A stretch of 64,000 nucleotides of DNA from Riptortus pedestris (lineage: Eukaryota; Arthropoda; Insecta; Hemiptera; Alydidae): the NCBI GenBank assembly GCA_019009955.1, contig CM032231.1:112649501-112713500 (forward strand), in the 5' to 3' direction. Positions within the stretch are counted from its first letter, which is position 1; the number at the start of each line of letters is the position of its first letter. Of this stretch, positions 42,827 through 54,930 are shown piece after piece. Made by a program: the position numbers and the translations under genes. The notes beneath the pieces are model-generated. The model was not told where the DNA came from. It ran no database searches and saw only the letters and a list, made by a program, of their open reading frames with translations.

Positions 42827-44949
42827 AAATGAGTGCTGAAAATTTCCTAATTCAATTTATTTATTCTCTCAGATGAGACAGTGTTTGTGAACAGAGATCG
42901 GGGGGGGGGGGTACTAAACTATATTTTAATTCTGAATATTATGTACTAAACACTAGTAAGTATTTCAACTGAAACCCCCGATGTAGATAAGTAGAATATA
43001 AGTTACGGTTTCAGAAAATTAGGCAAAACTTATAAACAAATTGAAATATTTCCATGAAAACTCTTAACGATTGTGCCATTAGGCATCTGTAACTGATTAT
43101 ATTACAGTACCAAGGAAGGCTTATTAATCTTAGTTTTGTTAAGGGAAGGTTTAATTTCATTGCTCCTTAGTTTGGTCTGGGAAATAATATAGGCATACAG
43201 AATAACGACAGAGCATTGTTCATCATGGCCCCAGCCACCAGTTCAAATACGGAGTACTCAACTGCACAACTCGTTGAAGTTTTATTAAAGGTAGTTTTCT
43301 GTCATTGAATTTCTGAAATCCACCAAAGAAATGACAAAAAAAAGAATTTAGGAAGAAAGGTGGCTGGACCTAAAACATCGATTGTTTAACATCGATGTAT
43401 GAAACATAGATCTAACAACATCGATGCTCAACCCTGCTCCTGTAAGAGGTTAGATAATATTCTCTGCCCGCATCAATCAGCTATTGAATTTATTCCATAA
43501 GCTCGTGAATCTCACGTGCTAACAAGTATTGATGGGATTATACAATGGCAACTGATTACATGACCTGCCATTCACTACAGGATGCGCATTTCCTTCAAAT
43601 ATGTGAAATATTCCTGTGATTATTTTTCTTCATGGGTCCCTTTTTTTTTTTTTTATTAATTCATTTTTAAGCAATTAGAGTTAATTTTGGTACAGGCATG
43701 TCTAACATGGTCATCTGCGCAATAAACAAACATGTCTGCCTCTTCATGGCCTCGTGATATTTGGGATATGCTATTTCGGGGAAGTTGTTATGAATGATCC
43801 AATGCCATTGGGAAATATCACGTCATTAATGGGCGGATCGGAAACAAAAGCTATACTAGTCTGTGTAAATTTGTAAACACTCGTTGTCAGTTACTTGATA
43901 AGATCATTAAACCCATTACTCACAGGAGGGAGAAAAAACAAACTAAGGAATTTAACATTCTCGAGTTTTTTAAGTTTCGAAATGCCCTAAATGCCTAGAA
44001 AAAAAAGATTTTTGGGCTGTCACAAAGAAATGGGGTCTAAAGAGCATAAAAATCAAAATGTGATCACAGAGATGGAAGGTATTTTGGATTCATTGGTTGC
44101 CAAAATTTTTCCGCTAGTACTTAAACCGACTGCAGACAAACATGAAGGATCTATAGATGTTCACAACTTTCTTTTCAATCATATTCCAGACATTATTACT
44201 TCATAATGAGCTATTTCTGAATTAAAATTTCTCAATTGCTTTATTGAAATAGTCGAAAACCGGAAGATGTGGGCGGAAGAGAGGTATACATCTCCTGATA
44301 TTCCCCTATCATTGTTACGGAACTGTACGCCACAAGATCACAAAGACCTTAAAAGTACCTACAAACACTTTCTAAAATGGTACAATATGGCCAGTAGCTC
44401 CTTCTATATTTAATATACTACTGAGATAGCTTAGATTATAAGTCATAAGTGTTAACAACATGGCAAATTTCATGGCCAACCCAATTGTTTTTCTCAACAA
44501 CTAAATTAATAAAGGAAATAAAATATTTTCGATCATTCGACAATTTAAAAAAATCAATGTTGGACCTCACAAGGCTTCCTTGTGCCCCAATTAAATTAAA
44601 TTAACAAAATGGTTTCCTGAGCTTTATTTAAAATCATTTCACTGGAAAGTGATATACGATATTTCAGTTCCATTGCATAAACATAATTTTTAGATATTTT
44701 TATGGAAAACACAAAGATGTTATAATATCCCCCATAATCACTCATCCCCGAGCTGATTTTGATAGTAAATGAACTTGAAAAAATTTCAAAATTCTACCAC
44801 AGTCCAACTCTTGACTGTCTCCGAATGGCTACACCTAGATCTCTCTTAACCAGAATTGTTAAGTAAATAAACCTTGAATGGATTAACGACGGGTACCTTT
44901 CTGAATTAGGCTAAACACCTCTGCCGGTAGATACTGAAAACGTTCTTTT
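42827..44949. other. interval without recognised gene
   Basis: G-run at 42900-42910 and T-run at 43640-43655. 43991-44206 on the plus strand is a 71-residue basic open frame (MPRKKRFLGCHKEMG...) with no recognised family. Nothing else was supported. Confidence 0.4.
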
Positions 44950-45889
44950 AAAGGAGCTGCGAAAACTAAGCAAATTATTGACGTTCTGGTGTGACAGACT
45001 ACTGATCTCGTCAAATATCCGATGATGAGTAGAAGAGGGGGATTACCGAAAACAAAGTATGAATAACTAATCTTTGAATTATAAGAAAATGTATAGAACA
45101 CAATTGTATAACATCAATAGTCTAACAAGATGATTTCTATATCATTTTACGGTCCGACTCATTATAAGGGTGATATTTGGAATTTTAGAACTGCACCTCC
45201 CTCTAACCCCCCCCCCCCACCCTATGTCGAGTCCGATTTCAGCTATGAACGAATATAATGTATAGTCTTGGATGAAACTGTTATTCACTGGATTTTGATT
45301 ATCGTATAAAACAAATAAACAATTCAGTCAAGAGCATAAAAATCTTAATTAATGACTTCACACCCAGTGTATTTGATTGTATCTCGCCTACTAGATCACT
45401 ACGAAAACAGTATTTGGTATTCAAGCTTAGAATAAGACATTCCATTATAAGTTGGCTTATTGTTAATGTGCAATAATTAAAAGAGGGGGGAAATTAAAAT
45501 TTGCACATATCTCGGTTAGCATTTGAGGTACAAAAAGAAAATACAGATATTTATAGACAAGGCGGATTATGTACAGTGATTCGATGCTGTTCGCAATAAC
45601 AGAAATATTTTAAAATTTCGATTTTCCCTCCCTCTAACCTCCCCCCTCTCCGGTCAGATTTCCGTCGTTAACGAACTTGTTCTTTAGTTTTTACAATAAA
45701 CTCTCATAGAGTTTGGTAACGATCGAACAAAAATGGCAACCGCTAGAGGCTTAACAGGCAAACGAATAAATATATATGTCAAATTTTGAACGGACATGGA
45801 TCCGTCATCTTTAGGCATGGAACGATCGGCATTTGAAGAGAGTTATCCGAAATCGCGTCATGAGTATCCCTTTAGGGATGACTGCTAAC
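44950..45889 (+). mobile_element. HINE-like copy, long, degraded, D then A cores
   Basis: Starts AGGAGCTGCGAAAACTAAGC. A D-type core (ATAACATCAATAGTCTAACA, C-run 45209-45219) is followed by a second, A-type module (AACAGTATTTGGTATTCAAG) and core (45513-45740). AACCGCTAGAGGCTTAACAG, a short AT run and the tail end at CCCTTTAGGGATGACTGCTA. It is another two-core composite, here in forward orientation. Confidence 0.65.
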
Positions 45890-46737
45890 AAGTTAAGTAT
45901 AATAGACACCTTGATATATACTTCCTATTGATAATTATCATCCATCAACAACTCTAAAAAAAATGGACATTAAAAATAAATAAAATAAAACTATCCTTTC
46001 CTTGAAAGTTGCATGTGCCTTTTGTGCATCTGTTCACAAATGAAAAACTGAAACGACTAATTTCCATCGTTTATTTTCAAGTTCCTAGTAATATGCAAGT
46101 TCAATTGATCCTAAAACCAACGACTGACAATACTTAATAAGCCGATCAAACAAGGTTCCCATCGTTATTGGAGGTAATAACAGATTTTGATGGATCGGTT
46201 AAATGAAATTACGAAGTAGGTGTGAAAGGGTGCCTAGCGAGAAATACCAAATCGTGATAGGTAATCCCACCAGCAATCCCAAACAGATTATCCTAAACTA
46301 GGGATCTGCGGTCATCGGCCATTATATCAGTTGCATCTACATCTGGCTACCTAGTTAACTTAATCCTTGATGTCCAGTCATTGGCAACATAAAAAAAAAA
46401 GAATTTGTTTTCCTGGGATTTACACACAAACGCATGCGTGTGTATGTATACGTATATATGCATATAGTTATAGATAGTGATACAATAATAAATTATAAGA
46501 ATGAAAATATGTACGCATAGTAAGGGCCCAAAAAAAGGTCTCGGACTAAAAACTGTCTTATCTTGTCTAACGTTACCTTCCACTTGAGGCAGGAACTAGC
46601 CATATAAGAAACTTTAGGAATGGTGAATTGTGGTCTCTCAAGAGCAAGAAAGAACAAATTTCGGCAACCATTCTGGTATTTAAATTAACTTTCATCTACA
46701 CTATTATTACAACTCCGAAACGTTGCAGTTTTTTATC
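45890..46737. other. interval without recognised gene
   Basis: No feature could be supported. Confidence 0.45.
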
Positions 46738-46828
46738 GACTTCCACTTTGTTAGACTAAGGCTAATTAGGACGGTTTTCTACAGGTTACCACCCTTTTCC
46801 ACCCAAAGTGGCACTAAGGGTTTTATTT
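46738..46828 (-). mobile_element. SINE, 3' half, interrupted by a HINE-like element
   Basis: TTCCACTTTGTTAGACTAAG, GGCTAATTAGGACGGTTTTC, GTTACCACCCTTTTCCACCC and AAGGGTTTTATTT. The rest continues at 47708. Confidence 0.85.
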
Positions 46829-47707
46829 TAGCAGTTTTCCCTTAGAGGAAATCAGCTATTGAGGTCGTACACATGACGCGAGTTTCGAAAAATTTCTTCA
46901 AATATCCATCGATCCTACCCAAGAGATGACTAAAATGAGGTCCGTTCAAAATTATATATATTTGTCTGTTAACTCGCTTTAGCGATAGCAATGTTTGTTT
47001 GATCGTTATCAAACTCGATATTTTGTCGTTTTATGTAAAAAGAAAGATCAAGTTCGTTAATGGCTGAAATCGGACCAGTGGGAGGGGGGTTAGGGAAATG
47101 ATTTTCGAAAATTCAAAATATCTTCGTTATTAGACGTTGAACAATTGAATAGAACCAATCTTATTGCAATTAAAATGTACTATAAATATTGTTATGTACA
47201 GTTATGCTCTGTCTTGAATATTAACCGAGATATTTGCATTTTTCAGTTTTCAGCCTTCAGCAAACCTCCACTTCTACTGATGTTAAATAAACAATACTCT
47301 GTTATATAATAAACCACATTATTCGAAACTTAAATACCAATTATCGTTTTCAAGAGACATTTATTATGCGAGATACATGCAAATATATTCTAGTGACCTC
47401 CCCATTTTAATTTACAGTAATTTTAAATTACAGTACTAGATGTAGTAAATAGTTTTCAATAAAATTAACATGTTATATTCTGATATATTTCAGCAATTCT
47501 TTTTCTTTCCGGTGAGAGGTTAGCAGACCTGTTTGTTTACATTTGAGACGCTTCTCGTTGGGGGAGGGGGGGAGATTTCTTAATACCGTTTGTATTTATT
47601 CACTAAATATCCACGGTTGTGTGATACCAGTATGTAGATTTATCTATTGTTAAACTTCACGAGGGAAATCTGCTTAGTTTACGCAGCTCCTTCGTGCCGG
47701 ACTTTTT
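46829..47707 (-). mobile_element. HINE-like copy, full length, C-type, inside a SINE
   Basis: TAGCAGTTTTCCCTTAGAGG to GCAGCTCCTTCGTGCCGGAC. Tail, minimal microsatellite (46956-46970), TCTGTTAACTCGCTTTAGCG (altered hairpin), core, A and C modules (CAGACCTGTTTGTTTACA) and 5' end are all present. It splits a SINE cleanly between TTTTATTT and AATGAG. Confidence 0.88.
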
Positions 47708-47800
47708 TAATGAGTTCTTCATTAAATAAATTCCTATTGCTCATGTGAAAATCGAACTCAAAAATATAGGAAATGCGAACTCCCTAACTTGATGCGACCT
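47708..47800 (-). mobile_element. SINE, 5' part, continuation
   Basis: TAATGAGTTCTTCATTAAAT, AAATTCCTATTGCTCATGTG and AAAATCGAACTC (B box in reverse). Together with 46738-46828 it forms one SINE. Confidence 0.8.
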
Positions 47801-48602
47801 TCAACCTCTACGGTAAACTTCAGATTGAGTGCCTACTGAAAATGTGGCCCATTTAGTAGATAGAGATGTCCGTATTTTTCGAATTGCTAATTCTGAAAAA
47901 GCACAGCTCATAATGTACAAACTAGTTCTTTAGCGTGTGGTAATCTTATATACTTATATATCAGAGATGCAACTTACGCTTTTGCTTTTACAAATAATAC
48001 ATTTCTGTACATGGTTATCATTTGATAAAAATGTTTAGAGTTATTTCCACTAACAGCAATCCGACTTTGGTGTGTCTAATGTCTGTTTATTGCAGAAAAT
48101 AATTTCGTTTTTTTTTAACATTTCTTGAAACTCTGTGAAGAAACTGTGAATTTTATGATTGGATACAATCTAGTTTAAAGGAAAGCAGAGAAGAATAGAA
48201 ATAAAAAGGTTAATATATTCAATATGATCATTTCTGAATATATTATGAATACATTTGAATGTCTGATGCTGGCATAGGTCAAATTCTTAACCCTATTTAC
48301 TTCTAATACCAGGCCATTGTTAACATACACGTCAGATTTCACTTAAAAATTGTACATAAATTCTTAGAATTATAATACATAAATGAAATTAGATGCAACA
48401 TAATGGGTTTTCTATGACTTTCTTCACCTCATGTGACTCTATCTCTGAAATTGTTGTTCAAAAGGTTTAATATTGCTTCCAATATCATTCCATGGCCCTT
48501 TTAACGATTTATCCAAGTAGTCCTAAATAGTAAATTAGTAAATCTACTAATTCAAAAACATTTACACCCGTCGCTTCCTTATTCCCCTAATCATGATATA
48601 GA
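47801..48602. other. interval without recognised feature
   Basis: No feature could be supported. Confidence 0.45.
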
Positions 48603-49134
48603 AAGTAACGTAGGGGCTGCTTAAACTAAGCAGGTTTCCCACGTGAAGTTTTACAATAGAGAAATCTGCCTAATAACAACTTTAGTAGTAAGAAACCTCT
48701 AAACCTAAAACATTATTTAGGGCGTAATAACCCAGTAGTTTCTAGCCCCAAAAACAGTTAACCTAACCTCAAACCTTTTCACGAGGGACGAATAGTTATA
48801 GAAACGGCCGAACATAGCCTACTGGCGACCACACGCAGAATACGAATGCAAATATCTCGGTTAATATTCAAGATAGAGAATAAATGTATATAACAATATT
48901 TATAGTAAATTTAATTTGCAATAAGATTGATTCTATACAATTTTTGATCCGACGTATAGTAACGGAAACATTTCGAATTTTCGAAAATCCTCCCCTCTAA
49001 ACCCCCCCTCCCACTGGTCCGATTTCAGCCGTTAACGAACTTGATCTTTCTTTTTACATAAAACGACTAAATTCCGAGTTTGGTAACGTTCAAACATAAA
49101 TTGCCATAAATTGCGACCTCTAGAGCGGTAACAG

Positions 49135-49192
<58 letters not shown>

Positions 49193-49312
49193 GAACGGAC
49201 CTCATTTTCGTCATCTACTAGGTAGGATCGATGGACATTTGGAGAATAATTTCGAAAATTCCGTCATGAGTACAACCTCAATAGATGATTTCACTTAAGG
49301 GAAATCTGCTAA
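48603..49312 (+). mobile_element. HINE-like copy, full length, B-type
   Basis: AGTAACGTAGGGGCTGCTTA, a long B module (AGCCTACTGGCGACCACACG), core, GCGGTAACAGACAA, (AT)n at 49140-49187, tail and GGGAAATCTGCTAA. It is inserted in a D-type copy that continues directly after it. Confidence 0.85.
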
Positions 49313-49583
49313 AAATTCATAGAACAACAATTGTAGAACATCAATAGTTTAACAAAATTGGTTTTATAACATTTTACGAACCCACTCTTTGTAACGGAGA
49401 TATTTTTAATTTTCGAATCTCTTCCCCATCTAAACTCTCCTAATTACTAGCTCGATTTCAGTCATTCAATCAATTTTGAACGGACCTCATTTTCGTCATT
49501 TCCTTGGTAGGATCGATGAACACTGGTGGAAAGTTTTTGAAAAAGGCGTCCAGAATAAAACGTCAATAGCAGAAATCTGCTAA
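49313..49583 (+). mobile_element. HINE-like element, D-type core, host remnant
   Basis: AACAATTGTAGAACATCAAT, AGTTTAACAAAATTGG, core, TTTTGAACGGACCTCATTTT, tail, and AGCAGAAATCTGCTAA. It lacks a microsatellite. Confidence 0.7.
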
Positions 49584-50433
49584 AATGCTTGAATGAACCA
49601 GCTGTTTATAGACATTTTGAAGTATGGAATGGAAACCCTCTTGTAACTCGCCGTGTTTATTCTTCTTAAAAATAAATCTCAAAGAGACAACAAACATCTC
49701 CATTTCTCAAACTGAAGATAAATTTTGAAAAAGTCATAAACATGCATCCAATGAATTTTGGAGGAACCCTGTTACTATTAATACAATTAAATTCAGAAAT
49801 TCCGTCAGTGAATGAAATTCATTTGGAGATAGAGATAGAGTAGAAATAGAGTAAAAATACCTTGAAAAAAGTGATCTCAAACAATTTACTAAACTGCAAA
49901 TTTTCACTAACATAAATTGCTCATACTTTCCATTTTTTCACCTCCAAAAATTGGCACAAGAGTTGTCGAAATTACCAGTGTGATCTATTACTGTTGCATT
50001 CAATCATAACAGAAAATTTACAAAATTATATTAATGACTTATCAAATTTTCAAACTAAAAATTGGCTTTGTTTTTAGGACTCAAATACTATGAACATTTT
50101 TGGGATTTATGAGTAGTTTAGTAATTTAAAAGGTCTTAATAGAGCATTTCCTGAAACATTTCCCTTTATAAATCTGTACCATCAGGTTCTTCCTTGGGAA
50201 CTATCCAATTAGCCTTATGTTCTGTATAATTGTATACTTTAAATTTCTCAATAATCCCGGCCTTCCAGTATTCTTGAATCGTGCTCTTTTTCGCACGATG
50301 TTTGTATTTAATGAGTATCATCACTTCCCGCTTAGATTAGAACCTGTCTGTTCGTTAATAATGTATGTTTTTTAAAAAACTTTTCTGAAGTTTTCCTTCA
50401 GTGTTAGAGCGTGTGTTTCCATTTGCTCATCTA
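49584..50433. other. interval without recognised feature
   Basis: No feature could be supported. Confidence 0.45.
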
Positions 50434-50544
50434 TTAGCAGATTTCACGTAAGGGAAATCAGCGATTGAGGTCGTTCTCATGATGCGAGTTTCGAAAAATT
50501 TCTTCAAATGTCCACCGATCCTACCTAGGAGATAAGGTCCGTTC

Positions 50545-50614
<70 letters not shown>

Positions 50615-51174
50615 CTGTTAACGCTCTAGCGGTCGCAATTCTTGTTTGATCTTTACCAAACTCGGAATTTATTCGTTTTATGTAAAAAGGAAGATCAAGT
50701 TCGTTAACGGCTGAAATCGGACCAGTGGGAGGGGGGGTTTAGAGGGGGGATTTTTGAAAATTCAAAATATCTCCGTTATTATGCGTCGGATCGAAAAATA
50801 TAAAAATATATAATAAATCTTATTGCAAATTAAATTTACTATAAATATTGTTCTATACATTTATTCTGTATCTTGAATATTAACCGAGATATTTGCATTT
50901 GTATTCTGCGTGTGGTCACCAGTAGGCTATGTTCGGACTTTCCGCCGAGAGCTCTGGTGGCCGTTTCCATAACTATTCGTCCCTCGTGAATAGGTTTAGA
51001 GGTTAGGTCAACTGTTTTTTGGGGCTAGAAACTACTGGGTTATTACGCCCTAAATAATGTTTTAGGTTTAGAGGTTTCTTACTACTACAGTTGTTATTAG
51101 GCAGATTTCCCTATTGTAAAACTTCACGTGGGAAATCTGCTTAGTTTACGCAGCCCCTGCGTGACGGACTTTTT
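50434..51174 (-). mobile_element. HINE-like copy, full length, B-type
   Basis: TTAGCAGATTTCACGTAAGG to CAGCCCCTGCGTGACGGACT, with (AT)n at 50551-50610 and the B module (GTGTGGTCACCAGTAGGC). It is very similar to the copies at 40518 and 48603. Confidence 0.88.
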
Positions 51175-51840
51175 TTTTAAATAGGTGTTAATGTTTCAAT
51201 ATAGCTCTTTTTGTGTTTCATCATTCTACCTCATCTTCACACCTAAGTGTTGATTCCATCTTTGTCCCCAGCTATTTTCATTTTATTCCTCTCCCCCTTT
51301 CCCTTCCTGGTCATTCATATTTAGAAATTCATCACTTTAGGTAAATGGTAATATTTTATTTATTTAAATTTTTCCATTATTCCATCTGTTATTATACTTT
51401 CTCCCGAGTTCTACCAGAACCCATATTTTTAATTTATTTTTCATGTGTTCTTCACCCTTTTTTAACCCAGGATTACTGTTTGTTTTTTTCTTTTATACTC
51501 TCATTCGTCAGCATTTTCTCCTGTTATTTTATGTACAAGACATCTACAATTTATGGGACTCACTGAAATAACATTTATATTTCAACAAGCCTTGCCCAAA
51601 ATTGTCTCCGATAAGACCATATCATAAGTTACTCTTGGAGTCCTGGTCCACCGAATGTAAGATAAAATTCAGGCTGTCTTCATTGCAATGAACTACAGTT
51701 CATAGATTCTCTCAAACACATTAGAAAGGGAAGTCTCAAGGGCATTGCTGCATCCCTTTCCTTCTGCATGAGACCAACCAATAATAAAGGAACAATAAGC
51801 ATTTGCAGCTACTAGATAGAAATATCGATCAATGACTTAA
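51175..51840. other. interval without recognised feature
   Basis: T-rich, no feature supported. Confidence 0.45.
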
Positions 51841-51930
51841 CTACTGATGAAGACGTTTGGAAAACCGAAACAAACTTGCGGATTTGCTAGTTTTTTTTCT
51901 TCAAATACGTTCTTTATAAATTCAATCATA
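51841..51930 (+). mobile_element. Penelope-type tail remnant with hammerhead-like string
   Basis: CTGATGA (51845-51851), a GTTT/AAAC hairpin, CCGAAAC, then CTTTATAAATTC. It has the same layout as 8276-8302 in a different sequence. Confidence 0.35.
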
Positions 51931-52447
51931 TGCACTGATGATAGAAATCTTTGTTTTTAGTTGTAAATATTTTGTGCACTTCTTCTGTTGATTTAATATG
52001 AATTTATTGTGTTTAATTTTGTGATAATGGCCTCCTCTCTGATAAGATTTCTATTTGGTTGAGCCGTTATTTAACGTAGGACGGTACTATGTTCTAGTTA
52101 CATTGAGCATCAGACAAATTTTCCACTTTCATCGCCTCAAACAGCAGTCTCCATGGAAGAGATATTTAATTTTATATTCATCAGGTAACATTTTATTTAA
52201 GCAATATCAAATGTGAAGCTTATCATATGGTTCAAACATTCAGCTGTGGTGAAGAAGTGATTAAATTCTGGAATGATATTAAGGTTTTTATTTTAAGATT
52301 TTTATTTTATTCACTACAAATTCTGCGATCAAAACAGAGAAAAAGAAATACATCTGACAGAAGAGAAACACTCAAATAACTGAAAGTAAGGGCGACCCTA
52401 GTCCTTAAAAAGGAAGAATACTTTTCTTACTGCTTATAAAAAAGATT

Positions 52448-52455
52448 ATATAAAC
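52448..52455 (+). repeat. target duplication, left (atataaac)
   Basis: Seven of eight bases match atctaaac at 52988-52995. Confidence 0.7.
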
Positions 52456-52987
52456 CAGATATGACATGTTGTGGGCCAAACTTTAGTGTGCAAATACGTT
52501 CGCGGGCCGCTATTAAAAGTTGTGCATTTTAAAGTAGTGTTCATAATTTTTAACGATAGATATCAGGTATGAAATTATAATACAATTTATTAAAATAACA
52601 AAATGAATTGAAAAAAAAATAGATTCAACATTATAATTAAATCGTAAAAATTCGTCTTTGTACCAGTGGAATTAATCCAAACATCGAAGGATTAGTGTCC
52701 CAAATACAAGCTCATTGATTTCGGTGTCGCTATTTAACTTTCTTTGTTTGTAATAATTCCCAATTTTACGATTTAATTATAACGTTGAACCTATTTTTTT
52801 TTTTCATTTTATTTTGTTGTTTTAATAAATTTTATGATAATTAGATTGTCGTTACAATTTCATGAGTGATATCTATCGTTAAAAATTATGAACACTACAT
52901 TTAAAATGCACTCCTTTTAAAAGCGGCCTGCCAACAATTTGCACTCTAAAGTTTGGCCCACAACATGCCAAAGGTTGCCTATACCTG
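52456..52987. mobile_element. hAT-type non-autonomous fold-back element
   Basis: Begins CAGATATGACATGTTGTGGG and ends CCAAAGGTTGCCTATACCTG. The two arms (about 52456-52660 and 52775-52987) are inverted copies: GGGCCAAACTTTAG, the GCGGGCCGC/GCGGCCTGC block, and TAACGATAGATATCA. The CAG...CTG ends, the GGCAACC block and an 8-bp target duplication are hAT features. The left end has lost about 12 bp of the GGCAACCTTTGG. No transposase is encoded. Confidence 0.85.
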
Positions 52988-52995
52988 ATCTAAAC
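52988..52995 (+). repeat. target duplication, right (atctaaac)
   Basis: Partner of 52448-52455. Confidence 0.7.
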
Positions 52996-54284
52996 CATGC
53001 CGCAGTGGAAGAGTCATAGTTAAAATGAAATCTGTTCCAACATGAAAATTTTATTGCATTCCTTCTATTGAAATTTTATTTGTCGGCACTCCAGCCATTT
53101 TTCTCTGCAACTCTATTTGTGTTAAGTTTTTTTGAAGGTATTAGTTTTGTGGGAATTACGATTTGACGGAGGTTCTTGAGGAAGATGTCCATGGAGAGAA
53201 CCATCAGATACATTTACATTATTAGAGAAATCTTCACAGCTGGAGCCGACAGCTGACAATTTTATCTAACATAGGGGGTTTAGTAAGCTGTAACAATGGC
53301 AGATTGGCATCCATGACAGACAAAATATAGATTTAACATAACCAATCAGTTTCAGTCCTTAAAAAAAACCGTACCATCCAGTGATACTCGTTAATGACGA
53401 CGACAAGCCGTTGCCAGAGAATTCTGGTAATTAAAAATAACACCAATTTCATAATGACTGTGAATAATAATTCCTACTACGTCTCAAATGAAATAACATC
53501 AAATCTACTGCAACTGTTGACACCAGTTGGCGTTTGAGCAGAATAATTGATTGGGGAAATGTGCCGAATTCCTAATAAATTTCAAATGTGACTTCCTAAT
53601 AAACCACAGTGTGACTTGTTATTGATAAATGTGTTTACGTTATTTGTAAACAAATTCTAGACTTAAGTAGAATGAGTCTCCTAAAGCCACAACGGAGTCT
53701 TAAATATCATGTCTTACAATCGAGAATACATAGTCTACATACATTTAATATTCGTTGTAGTAATTTACAAACTCAAGTCCTAAGAAAAATTGGCCTGTAA
53801 CTTGAAGCATCGCCAGTCATAAATTTCGTTCAAAATATTTAATAATTTGTGCGAGACTAAAATTGTTGAAGTTTGTTCACTTATAATGTTCATTGAGAGA
53901 TAAAGAATTAGTCTAAAGAGGTTAAGGTTTGAAGGCATTCATAGAATCAGTACAAATAAAAAACTAAGATTTGTCGGCGCCAATACATTTTTTCATGTTT
54001 CAGGACATTCAATAGAATAATGGTTATCTTATTTTTCTTTCCACCCGTTTACTACTGAGTCACATATGTTTCTTCTATAAGTTTTTGGATTGTAAATGTA
54101 AGAAATGACTGACAATATGCAGTATTTCTATACTATAAAACATTTCCATAAAAAAAATTTATGGCCAACATAGCAAAAAATGTACGTTTTAATTTGTGGA
54201 ATCATTTTAAAATAAATTTGAATAATTGAATAATAAAAAAAAAAACATTATCGATATAGAAATAATATTTATTTTTACTTTTTA
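52996..54284. other. interval without recognised feature
   Basis: No feature supported. An A-rich run at 54233-54246 precedes the LINE fragment. Confidence 0.45.
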
Positions 54285-54715
54285 TAGACTTAGTAGTTTA
54301 TGGACTCCCGGACAAGAGGACATTAAACAATTACTACTGTAGACAAGCATACAAAAGTTGACATAATGAAAACACCATTGACATGAACTTACTAACTACT
54401 CAGGACTTATGCGAAGTAACATAGACAGAAATACTTCACACATGGCAAGGCCACTGGCTGAACTCGACTAGCAAGCTTAGAGATATTAAACATTCAGTGA
54501 AGCCGTGGCTTTACAACCTTAAAACGTGAAGAGACGAAGACATACTTACTAGTTTACGAATTGTACATAATCTACTAAAATACCCATACTTGATGAACAA
54601 ACAAGGCAAACCGATTTGTAGATGCTGTAATGTAGCTCTGACAGTTAAACATACCCGTATACTGACTGACTGCAGACAACACAATTACTTACAGATACCA
54701 CACAAGTAACATGAA
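54285..54715 (+). mobile_element. LINE 3' fragment (RNase H end and Cys/His tail), decayed
   Basis: WTPGQEDIK (54300-54326) resembles the WVPGHxGI block of LINE RNase H domains. Later frames read LNSTSKLRDIKHSVKPWLYN, LRIVHNLLKYPYLMNKQGKP, then ICRCCNVALTVKHTRILTDC. The Cys-x-x-Cys...His...Cys tail is typical of I-type LINEs. Stops and frameshifts are frequent. The LINE seems to continue after the SINE, ending near 55820. Confidence 0.6.
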
Positions 54716-54930
54716 AGGCTCAGGTTGGTCGTGTGGGTTAAGGCGTTGGTCTTGATCTCCCATGGTAGACCTAGAGTGGTGGGTTCGATTCCTGCCCTGG
54801 GCAGTAGAAATTTATTTAATGACGGACTCATTAAAAAAACTCCTTGAGCCCACCTTGTCTAGAAAATAGTGGTAACCTGTAGATAACCCGTCCCTATTAG
54901 CCTAGCAACATAAAGTGGACATAAATAATA
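54716..54930 (+). mobile_element. tRNA-derived SINE, near full length
   Basis: The head GGCTCAGGTTGGTCGTGTGG, GTTAAGGCG and GGTGGGTTCGATTCC is the clearest tRNA-Leu-like form in the window. The body block CCCACCTTGTCTAGAAAATA and a TAATAATAAA tail follow. A short ACATGAA is found on both sides (54708-54714 and about 54945), a possible target duplication inside the LINE. Confidence 0.8.

Noticed and set aside
43991..44206. Basic 71-residue frame (MPRKKRFLGCHK...)
   Set aside because: No recognised family and no neighbouring exon; kept only as a note in the interval entry.
54716..54800. A tRNA-Leu gene
   Set aside because: The tRNA-like part has mismatches and runs into a SINE body shared with six other loci.
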